Of a DNA stretch of 10,712 nt, positions 4,267-10,712 are shown in pieces. Under the pieces are notes generated by a model that did not search any database, was not told the origin of the DNA, and worked only from the letters and a program-made list of their open reading frames with translations. The stretch's first letter is position 1, and every line of letters starts with the position of its first letter. Both the position numbers and the translations under genes were made by a program. Origin of the DNA: an uncultured Eubacteriales bacterium (GTDB lineage Bacteria > Bacillota > Clostridia > Christensenellales > UBA1242). The stretch lies in the NCBI GenBank assembly GCA_900557585.1, contig USTJ01000009.1, forward strand, positions 1 to 10,712. The letters run 5' to 3'.

Positions 4267-6702
4267 ATGAGTAATTCAAACTTGAAAAAACTGAATAGAT
4301 TTTTCGCTGTTTTAGTTTTTGTTATGGCAAGTTTTGTTTTGTCGCTTGGATTTGGCGTTTCTTCTTTTTCAAACTTTGCAAAGGCTGAAAACGACAACTA
4401 TTATGTGATAAACTTGACTGTTACAAACGGAACGGCAAACCTTTCATATGAGGGAAACACATATGATGGTCTTAACAACATATTGGTTAAAGAGTCAAAT
4501 GAGAAATATTTGATTTTGAAAAGCGTTGTTGATGATACAGAAAACACTTGCAGTGTGAAGGTTACAGTTTTGCCAAATGAAAATTTTGTTTTAAATCAAA
4601 TTACAGTTGACGGAACTGCACTTGCTGAATCTGCAAACCAAACATTTACAATTGCACCAGCAACTGCTGAAACAAATGTTGTTGTTGATTTCGTTGCAAA
4701 AACCTTCACTGTTAAAGTTGCAACCGAATATTCCGCTGATGGCGTGACAAAACTTTCAGATAACACACTTTTGACAAATAATATGGGCGTGAATCTTGAC
4801 GCTATTTCTGTTTCTGCACACGAAACTTTGTTTGATGAAACAAACAATGTTGTTGCACCTGACAGAGAAAGTGATCATCTTGAATTTGTTGGCTATTTCA
4901 TTAGTGATGGAATGAACGAAGTGAATGTTTCAGACGGAAGAAGCATTGCTTCTTTGGAATTTAATGACGAGTTCATTGCAAAATATGTTAAAGAGGGAAC
5001 CCTTGAAATTGTTGCAAGATATGCATATAAGAAAATGGTTTCTGTTTCTGTTGACAATTCTTGCTTGGCTTTTGGCGCATTTGATGTTGTTGCAAAAAAT
5101 AGCGCTGGTGATGTTATGAACTTTGTTTCGGGCGAATATTATTCTGCTGGAACAAAAATCTTTGTTGTTCCAACCGCTGAAAAATATTATGAGTTCTCTC
5201 ATTATGAATATGATGGTGAATCTTTGTATGATTCTAATTTTTCTGTGACTGTTGCATATAAAGATGTTTCTGTTGTGATTTTCTTTGAACCAGTTTCATA
5301 TGAAATTCGCTTTAACATTGTGAACTCTGTTTTCGAACGTCTTGGAAACGAGCCTATAACCCTTGAAATTACTCATATTGGAGCATATTATAACACCCCT
5401 GTTGCTGATCATGTTATTATTGGCGACAAAATTGATTTGATCAAATTTAAAAACATTTTCAGTTATCAAAATTATAAATTCTTGTCTTGGCAACTTCGCT
5501 CTAAAACTGGCGACATTAAAAATGTGAGCGATGCTAACAATGCAGACATTGTTAAAAACCTTGACATTACTTCGGATTTTGTTGACAAATATGTTGTCGA
5601 TGGCAAAATCGACTTTTATGGTGTGTTCATTCAAAACTGCCAATTGTCGATTGTAATGCAAAAAGCATATGCAACTGAAAACACTTTCCAAGTTTATGAA
5701 GACGGCGTTTTGGTTGAAGACCTTTCAAAATCTTTTGACTATGGCACAATTTTGACTGTGACTGTTCCAAATATTGACTATATGACATTTGTTGGCTTTG
5801 ATGGACTTATTGTTGATGACCTATATACACCTGGTCAAACAACTGCATATATCGCTATGAAAGGAAACCGCAGTCTTGCTGTTATATATGATTATATTAA
5901 AACAGACATCAAAATTGCAGGCGAAAGTGTTGTTAAAAACGGAAGATTGAGTTTGAGTTCAAACAACTTTAAAATTGGTGACACATTCATTATCAATGCA
6001 AACCTTTCAGATGGATATAAAATTAAAAGTTTCACAGTGAATGGCAAATCAGCAGAACAATTTGTTCGCGAACTTAACGCTGGCGAAGAAAAACCTGTTG
6101 CAATTTATGGTGAAAACGGAATTATTACAATTCATGTAAACAAAAATGTTTACGACTTCTTTGTAAACAACGATACCCTTAATGTTAAAGTTGATTCACA
6201 AATCAACGGGGCATATATTGCTTTGTTTGTGATTTATTTGCTCTTGGCTCTTGGATTTGGTGCTGTTATCGTTGTTCTTTCAATCATGACAAACAACAAT
6301 TCAGAAGAAATTAAAAAACTTAAAAAGAAACAACAAGATGCAGTGCTCAAAAAAGAAGAAGAGCAAAGAAAAGAAGAGGAAAGACAAAAAGCCCTTCTTG
6401 AAAAACAAAAAGAAGAAATTGTTGCTGAAAAGGCGCTTGAAGAAAAACCAAAGAAAGAACCTGCAAAAAAGGTTTCAACCAAGAAGGTTGATGAAACAGA
6501 AAAACCTAAGGCAACTGCAAAAAAGACAACAACAAAAAGTGCTGGCAAAACTGCAACAAAAACAGCAGAAAAGCCAAAAACTGCCAAAACTGCTTCAAAG
6601 CCTGCAACTAAAAAGGCAACAGCAGAGAAAGCAGATAAACCTGCGCCAAAGAAAAGAACAACAAAACCAAAAGAAACAAATAAAGAAGGAGGAGAAGCAT
6701 AA
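4267..6702 (+). CDS. Large type I surface protein with InlB-like repeats and a histone-H1-like cytoplasmic tail
   Basis: The 811-residue product has a long signal peptide (1-40, cleavage after AKA). The extracellular part has an N-terminal domain (41-145), two tandem units (about 146-343 and 344-543) and a juxtamembrane domain (544-648). Each unit ends in a beta repeat of the InlB B-repeat/Flg_new type and carries the signature D/E-F-x-x-K-Y-V-x-x-G (235-244, 437-446). One transmembrane helix spans about 650-674. The cytoplasmic side starts KKLKKK, forms a charged coiled coil (about 678-727), then a Lys/Ala/Thr/Pro-rich tail (728-806) like histone H1; I count 39 Lys in the last 131 residues. 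There is no LPxTG motif. AAGGAG lies seven bases before the ATG. The gene is cotranscribed with its paralogue downstream. Surface binding or scaffolding is likely; nucleic-acid contact by the tail is inference. Confidence 0.93.
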   Translation: MSNSNLKKLNRFFAVLVFVMASFVLSLGFGVSSFSNFAKAENDNYYVINLTVTNGTANLSYEGNTYDGLNNILVKESNEKYLILKSVVDDTENTCSVKVTVLPNENFVLNQITVDGTALAESANQTFTIAPATAETNVVVDFVAKTFTVKVATEYSADGVTKLSDNTLLTNNMGVNLDAISVSAHETLFDETNNVVAPDRESDHLEFVGYFISDGMNEVNVSDGRSIASLEFNDEFIAKYVKEGTLEIVARYAYKKMVSVSVDNSCLAFGAFDVVAKNSAGDVMNFVSGEYYSAGTKIFVVPTAEKYYEFSHYEYDGESLYDSNFSVTVAYKDVSVVIFFEPVSYEIRFNIVNSVFERLGNEPITLEITHIGAYYNTPVADHVIIGDKIDLIKFKNIFSYQNYKFLSWQLRSKTGDIKNVSDANNADIVKNLDITSDFVDKYVVDGKIDFYGVFIQNCQLSIVMQKAYATENTFQVYEDGVLVEDLSKSFDYGTILTVTVPNIDYMTFVGFDGLIVDDLYTPGQTTAYIAMKGNRSLAVIYDYIKTDIKIAGESVVKNGRLSLSSNNFKIGDTFIINANLSDGYKIKSFTVNGKSAEQFVRELNAGEEKPVAIYGENGIITIHVNKNVYDFFVNNDTLNVKVDSQINGAYIALFVIYLLLALGFGAVIVVLSIMTNNNSEEIKKLKKKQQDAVLKKEEEQRKEEERQKALLEKQKEEIVAEKALEEKPKKEPAKKVSTKKVDETEKPKATAKKTTTKSAGKTATKTAEKPKTAKTASKPATKKATAEKADKPAPKKRTTKPKETNKEGGEA

Positions 6703-8999
6703 TGAAAACCATAAATAAAAAATCTAAAATTTCTGTTTTGCTTTGTCTTGCTTTTGCATTTGTTTCAATGCTTTGCTTTACTTTTACTTTTGCTCCAAAA
6801 ATTGCCCTTGCTGAAAATGCTGGGGCAAAAATCCAAATCAACTTTGTGAACAGTGGTGACAAAGTGATGAATGGTGAAACCGAATATAATGGTGAAATTT
6901 ATTATAACAAAACCGATAACAAACTTGAAAATGCAAATGGCGACGAACTTAATTTGACGGTTGTTTGCGCCGATGGTCTTTTCTCTTCTTGGAATGTTTA
7001 TAACACCGCAGAAGAAAATGGATTTGAGACTCTTGGAACCGAATATGCTTCTTCATTTGATTTAAAACTTTTAGTAAGCAATATTTATGCCAATGAAAAC
7101 AAAGATAAATATCTTTCTGGTGGTCAAATTTCTTTGCTTTCAATAAGAAGTGCAAACAGCACTGAATTTAAACTTGATGCTTCTGTTGAAACATTTGGAA
7201 AACTTTATGTTTCTGGCGTTTTGGTGAAAAACAAAATTGACCTTTATCAAGGTGAGAAATATGACATTAAAGTTGTACAAGTTGCACACTATGCTATAAA
7301 ATCTGTAAAAGTTTATACTGGACTTAACCTTGAACAAGGAAAAGAACCTTCAAAAACATCAACAGAGGGTGAATTTAAGTTTGAAACTCTTGGGGTTTCA
7401 TCACACACAGTTGCTGTTGAATATGAAAAAGTAAACTATACAATCAATTTCCTTGCCGTTAACAGAAACATGGCAGAGATTGAAAACTTTGATAAAAATG
7501 CACACCTCAGCACTCTTGCAACAATCGGAAAGGTTGACGAGGCTTTTGGAATCAAACTTACAATTTCATCTGACAATGACTATCGCTATTTTGCTTGCAG
7601 ACTTTTCAACAACGAAACCGAACAATATGACGATTTTGACCTTCTTTCAATTCAAGAAAACAACCAAACATTGGGTGCTGATTTCTATGCTAAATATGCA
7701 AAAAACGGCGTTGTAAACGTAAATATCATCTTCGACAAACTTTATAAAGTTGAAGTTGCTGGTTCTGAAAACGGACAAATTGTTGCATATATCAACGAAG
7801 TTGCTGTTGATGAAAACAAATATGTGAACGGAAAATTGACAGTTTATGTTTCAGCAATTGAAAAACTTGAAATTTATGCTCTTGCAGACGAAGGATATGT
7901 TGTTTCTGACATTGAAGGTGTTTCTAAATTTGAAGTTGAAAACAACAAAATTACTCTTTCTTCTTTAAACCAAAACCGTGACATTAAAATCAAATTTGAA
8001 AAAGAATTCTATGTTCTTGAAGTTTATGCTGTTGACGGAAATGATGAAAGACTTTCACACTATGACGCAAACTCTATGATTTTTGTGAATGGACAAAAAT
8101 CAAATCGTGTTCGTCTTGGCGACATTATCACAAGAATCGACACAGTTGTTGGATCTCTTAATGCTGACTATAAAATTGAAAAATATCAAATTTACAACCA
8201 AACAAACAGTGCTTTTGAAGACTATGTTTTGGGGCAAACTTTCACAAAAGACTATGTATATGGAACTGGAAAAACAGTTTATGTGAAAGCAATCTATTCG
8301 AGACTTTATAAAGCAAGCGTTTATATCGACGAACTTTCAAAAGGTGCGGGATATTTTGATGTTGAAATTTTGAATGAAGATAGCAGAGTTATTGATTCAT
8401 ATTATAAAGTTACCGAATTTTTGAGAACTCTTGCTTCTGGAAACAAAATCAGAGTTACTGCATACAACTATCGTGGCTATGAATTTTCAAAGTTTACTCT
8501 TGAAAACACAAACCCTGCTGATAAAAACATTATCACAAAAACAATTGCAAACGAAGATGTTTCTCTTGGGCTTGTGTTTGTGAAATCTGATGTTGCAATC
8601 AAGGTTAAATCAGCCTCTAAGAATGCAACAATTGATAACCTTTCATTTGACACTGTTCGTGTTGGTGACAAGATTACAATTTCATATAAAATCGATTTCT
8701 CATATGAACTTAAAAATGTTTATATAAACAATGTTCGTGCAGACAAACTCGAAAATGTTAAAGTTGATGACAACTCTATTGTGATCGACGTTACAAAAGA
8801 ATTTCTTGCTTCTTTGAACAAACAAGGAGAAATTGTAACAAAAATTCAAACTGTTCGTGATGCAAGTTACATTTCATTTGTAATCATCATTCCAATTTTG
8901 CTTGTTTTGCTTGCTACCGGTGCATCTGTAACTGCGGTATATTTTGTAAGATCAAAAAGAAAACTTGGCGAAATCAAATCAAATGAGATTATGAAATAA
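6702..8999 (+). CDS. Paralogous large type I surface protein with InlB-like repeats and short basic tail
   Basis: The 765-residue product starts at the ATG that overlaps the previous stop by one base (TAATG), with AAGGAGG at 6686-6692. Residues 1-37 are a signal peptide cleaved after ALA. An N-terminal domain (38-243), two tandem units (about 244-434 and 435-628) and a juxtamembrane domain (629-718) follow. The unit signature recurs as DFYAKYAKNG (327-336) and, in weaker form, near 513-522. One transmembrane helix lies at about 724-748, followed by the short tail RSKRKLGEIKSNEIMK. The juxtamembrane domain matches that of the upstream protein (IKIAG...IGDTFIINA versus IKVKS...VGDKITISY). The two proteins are thus paralogues that differ in tail and N-terminal domain, and may form a hetero-complex at the cell surface. 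No enzymatic motif is seen. Confidence 0.93.
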   Translation: MKTINKKSKISVLLCLAFAFVSMLCFTFTFAPKIALAENAGAKIQINFVNSGDKVMNGETEYNGEIYYNKTDNKLENANGDELNLTVVCADGLFSSWNVYNTAEENGFETLGTEYASSFDLKLLVSNIYANENKDKYLSGGQISLLSIRSANSTEFKLDASVETFGKLYVSGVLVKNKIDLYQGEKYDIKVVQVAHYAIKSVKVYTGLNLEQGKEPSKTSTEGEFKFETLGVSSHTVAVEYEKVNYTINFLAVNRNMAEIENFDKNAHLSTLATIGKVDEAFGIKLTISSDNDYRYFACRLFNNETEQYDDFDLLSIQENNQTLGADFYAKYAKNGVVNVNIIFDKLYKVEVAGSENGQIVAYINEVAVDENKYVNGKLTVYVSAIEKLEIYALADEGYVVSDIEGVSKFEVENNKITLSSLNQNRDIKIKFEKEFYVLEVYAVDGNDERLSHYDANSMIFVNGQKSNRVRLGDIITRIDTVVGSLNADYKIEKYQIYNQTNSAFEDYVLGQTFTKDYVYGTGKTVYVKAIYSRLYKASVYIDELSKGAGYFDVEILNEDSRVIDSYYKVTEFLRTLASGNKIRVTAYNYRGYEFSKFTLENTNPADKNIITKTIANEDVSLGLVFVKSDVAIKVKSASKNATIDNLSFDTVRVGDKITISYKIDFSYELKNVYINNVRADKLENVKVDDNSIVIDVTKEFLASLNKQGEIVTKIQTVRDASYISFVIIIPILLVLLATGASVTAVYFVRSKRKLGEIKSNEIMK

Positions 9000-9018
9000 T
9001 AGAAAATGAAACGATAAG

Positions 9019-9050
9019 AAAAACAACCTTTGCGGGTTGTTTTTTCTTTT
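9019..9050 (+). terminator. Strong intrinsic terminator of the surface-protein operon
   Basis: AAAACAACC (9020-9028) pairs with GGTTGTTTT (9035-9043) around the loop TTTGCG, and the right arm runs on into TTTTTCTTTT. It lies 20 bases after the stop of the second surface-protein gene. Confidence 0.85.
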
Positions 9051-9090
9051 GGCATATGTGTTATTCTGGCTGTTATGCCTTTGCCTTGCA

Positions 9091-9112
9091 AAAAAGTCGA
9101 TATTGACTTTTT
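9091..9112. repeat. Inverted repeat covering the -35 box (operator candidate)
   Basis: AAAAAGTC (9091-9098) and GACTTTTT (9105-9112) are perfect inverted arms around GATATT. The right arm overlaps the TTGACT -35 element, so a bound dimeric regulator would block the promoter. The same repeat, followed by T-rich sequence, could also act as a weak terminator. Confidence 0.35.
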
Positions 9113-9130
9113 GTTTATTTGTGATATACT
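9103..9130 (+). promoter_or_regulatory. Extended -10 promoter of the 447-aa gene
   Basis: TTGACT (9103-9108) lies 16 bases from TATACT (9125-9130), which is preceded by TGA, giving an extended -10 element (TGATATACT). Transcription would start near 9137, leaving a leader of about 18 bases. Confidence 0.7.
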
Positions 9131-9154
9131 TGAAGCATAAAGAGGGTTTTGTAT

Positions 9155-10498
9155 ATGATGGATAAAGAAGCAATAAGATCATTTTTCTTTGAAGACGATG
9201 AAAGCACACTTGTTGGAAAACTGCACTATCCATTTTTAAATAATGAAGATATTCAAAAGTTTTCAGAAATCCCATATGAGGCAATTGAGGTGTCAATTGA
9301 AAAGTTCAATATAATTTTGACCATGCTTGAATATCAATATGGGTTTAAATCTGAAACTGTGCCAACAAAAAATGTGAAAAAATATGAAGAGTATTGCAAC
9401 GTTCTTGCAATGCAAGACAAGTTGTCTGCATATTTAGACTATTTGGAACTTGACCCAGAAGAAAAACTTATGTTAAGATTCTTGGCAGACAAAAACCAAT
9501 TCACTTTGCAAGATGCTCGTCATGGCATTAAAAATTTCTATGAAAGAGCAATTACAATCATGCCTGCTGATTCGCTTTTATATTTCATTCAAGATGACAT
9601 TGACGTCTGTGAAAATTTTGAAATTGATACAAATGCACGTTTCTTGGCTGATCCAGGAATAAGTGGAAAAACATTGTATTTGTCAATCTCAACACTTGCT
9701 GGGCTTCTTGCAATGGAAGAAAAGAAGAGTTTGCCTCTTGGAAAGCAAAAACTTTTGGATGCTTTCTTCAATAAATTTGACAAAGGCGACATGACAGATG
9801 AGGAAATTTTGAAGAATCATCGTGACTATAACTTTTTGGTTGCTGATGCTTGTTGGAAAATTCTTGCAAACGCTAAAAATCTTGGGCTCAATAAACAACA
9901 AAGTGACAGACTTCGTGAAATGAATTTGAATGCACTCAAAGCAATTGCAAAGGAAAACATTTTGCGTCGTCCTGGAATGTTCTATATCTTGCCACCAGCA
10001 CTTAAAGATATTAAATGGAATGGCGATGAGAACAATATTATTTATCAAATTTACAGCGAACCAAATGTTTCTTTCGTGCGTCTTTCAAAAGATTTGAGAA
10101 AGAAATATGTTGCAGATTATATTGAAGTTTTACGCCTTGCAAAAGATAAAGGTCTTGTTTCAAGTGAAGACATTGTTGAAAATATCCTTGTAAAAAATGA
10201 GGAACTTCGTTTGGTTGACACATTGTTTGCTGAACGCACCGCAGACCTTTTTGCAGAGCAAATGAAGAAAGTCAATGTTGAACAATTTGTGTTGTCTGAT
10301 AAAGGAGACTATTATATTTATCTTCCAGAAGCAATTTTGAACTATGTTGACACTCTTCAAGAAAAATCAAAGGTTATTGATTGCTTCGATAAAAACAATT
10401 ATGCTATTCTTCGAAACAAAGCACTTTCAAGAAAACCAAAGGCAAAAACAAAAAAAAAGCGCCCACCACATGGTGGGCGTTTTTTTATGATGTTTTAA
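9155..10498 (+). CDS. Cytosolic 447-aa protein of unknown family
   Basis: I place the start at ATG 9155 because GAGGG (9142-9146) lies eight bases upstream; a TTG at 9149 is too close to it, and ATG 9158 is the alternative. The protein has no signal peptide or membrane segment and looks mainly helical, with many Leu/Lys/Glu heptad-like stretches. I see no catalytic motif and cannot name a family. The last about 15 residues are strongly basic, then aromatic (RKPKAKTKKKRPPHGGRFF). This end is encoded by a GC-rich terminator hairpin, and the stop codon falls after the T-tract. It is transcribed alone, from its own promoter. The final residues may therefore be an accident of the terminator, or part of a non-stop control. 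Confidence 0.9.
   Translation: MMDKEAIRSFFFEDDESTLVGKLHYPFLNNEDIQKFSEIPYEAIEVSIEKFNIILTMLEYQYGFKSETVPTKNVKKYEEYCNVLAMQDKLSAYLDYLELDPEEKLMLRFLADKNQFTLQDARHGIKNFYERAITIMPADSLLYFIQDDIDVCENFEIDTNARFLADPGISGKTLYLSISTLAGLLAMEEKKSLPLGKQKLLDAFFNKFDKGDMTDEEILKNHRDYNFLVADACWKILANAKNLGLNKQQSDRLREMNLNALKAIAKENILRRPGMFYILPPALKDIKWNGDENNIIYQIYSEPNVSFVRLSKDLRKKYVADYIEVLRLAKDKGLVSSEDIVENILVKNEELRLVDTLFAERTADLFAEQMKKVNVEQFVLSDKGDYYIYLPEAILNYVDTLQEKSKVIDCFDKNNYAILRNKALSRKPKAKTKKKRPPHGGRFFMMF
10451..10486 (+). terminator. Strong intrinsic terminator inside the end of the reading frame
   Basis: CGCCCACC (10460-10467) pairs with GGTGGGCG (10472-10479) around ACAT. A run of A before it (10450-10458) and seven T after it (10480-10486) extend the stem. 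The hairpin and T-tract encode residues K433 to F444 of the 447-aa protein, whose TAA is at 10496-10498. Confidence 0.9.
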
Positions 10499-10559
10499 TG
10501 TTGCTTGATTTGTTTTTTAACTATCTACATTAAAAATGTTTTTTTATTTTGATGCTTTA

Positions 10560-10568
10560 TGATATAAT
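10560..10568 (+). promoter_or_regulatory. Extended -10 promoter of the last gene
   Basis: TGATATAAT is a perfect extended -10 element. No good -35 sequence is present 17 bases upstream, only a T-run. Transcription would start near 10575. Confidence 0.6.
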
Positions 10569-10601
10569 ATTTTTGATTTATGGCGAACAGGAGTGAGTGA
10601 C

Positions 10602-10712
10602 ATGTCTGATGAAAATCAAATTAAAGAACTTGAAAATTTTATGATGAATATTGACGAACTTGACAAGTTGTCAAAATATCAAAACGAAGTGAACTTTTTT
10701 GAAATTACGGGA
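10602..10712 (+). CDS. Probable PD-(D/E)XK nuclease superfamily protein (N-terminus only)
   Basis: Thirty-seven codons are visible before the window ends. The start is firm: AGGAG (10589-10593) lies eight bases before the ATG. The text runs from MSDENQIKELENFMMNIDELDKL into KYQNEVNFFEITG. That last stretch resembles the 'N-x-F-E-I-L-G' helix that opens PDDEXK_4 (PF14281) proteins, just before their E-I-R-H-S motif, which here would lie outside the window. Those proteins are predicted nucleases often found near restriction, defence and mobile loci. The call rests on a short N-terminal match from memory, so the gene is firm but its function is tentative. Confidence 0.75.
   Translation, partial: MSDENQIKELENFMMNIDELDKLSKYQNEVNFFEITG

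Noticed and set aside
6234..6718. Open frames on both strands across the Lys-rich tail (6234-6587 minus, 6338-6718 plus)
   Set aside because: They are by-products of the AAA/GCA-rich low-complexity coding of the tail; the tail's own frame is continuous with the signal peptide and ectodomain.
6190..8999. Sortase (LPxTG) anchoring of the two surface proteins
   Set aside because: No LPxTG-like motif precedes either C-terminal helix; in the first protein 137 residues follow the helix, so they are helix-anchored.
10526..10549. ACATT-AAA-AATGT plus T-run as a further terminator
   Set aside because: The stem is only five AT-rich pairs, and a strong terminator already lies about 50 bases upstream.

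Overview
The window joins two stretches of DNA that look unlike each other. Positions 1 to about 3,120 have moderate GC (28 of 60 bases at 3001-3060) and read like a gut Clostridia/Oscillospiraceae-type Firmicute: strong GGAGG ribosome binding sites, an ECF sigma factor, a lipoprotein and small membrane proteins. From about 3,120-3,190 to the right end the DNA is AT-rich (about 22% GC in the non-coding 3241-3300, about 33% in coding 4501-4560), with different codon habits but still low-GC Gram-positive signals (AGGAG sites, TTGACA/TATAAT-type promoters, exported proteins with AxA signal-peptidase sites). The break is abrupt and may be a chimeric contig or a transfer boundary. Taxonomy is inferred from composition and protein type only.

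Left part: an ECF-family sigma factor runs leftward off the window from its own promoter. A gene-poor stretch follows (456-814). Then come five small rightward genes: a 164-aa protein with an N-terminal membrane anchor, a 49-aa protein, a 196-aa lipoprotein, a 122-aa three-helix membrane protein, and a 144-aa membrane-anchored protein that overlaps it by 4 bp. A second copy of the last five codons and 3' flank of the 49-aa gene lies at 2224-2241, so this cassette has been duplicated and eroded. A 31-codon ORF with a strong ribosome site (3122-3217) straddles the composition break.

Middle: 3218-3722 is T/G-rich and C-poor, with no intact gene but several inverted repeats. It precedes a 116-aa ASCH/DUF3850-like protein whose stop codon sits in the loop of its own terminator.

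Right part: two adjacent genes (4267-8999), overlapping by one base, encode large exported type I membrane proteins. They share one plan: signal peptide, N-terminal domain, two tandem units of about 190-200 aa rich in InlB-like beta repeats, a juxtamembrane domain, one transmembrane helix and a basic cytoplasmic tail. In the first, that tail is a coiled coil plus a Lys/Ala/Thr/Pro-rich histone-H1-like stretch. A strong terminator ends the pair. Next is a 447-aa soluble protein of unknown family, whose 3' terminator lies inside the reading frame, before the stop codon. The last gene, cut by the window edge, begins like a PD-(D/E)XK (PDDEXK_4-type) nuclease.

The most unusual items are the paralogous surface-protein pair with a possible DNA- or RNA-binding tail at the inner membrane face, and the terminator-before-stop arrangement that would make non-stop mRNA.
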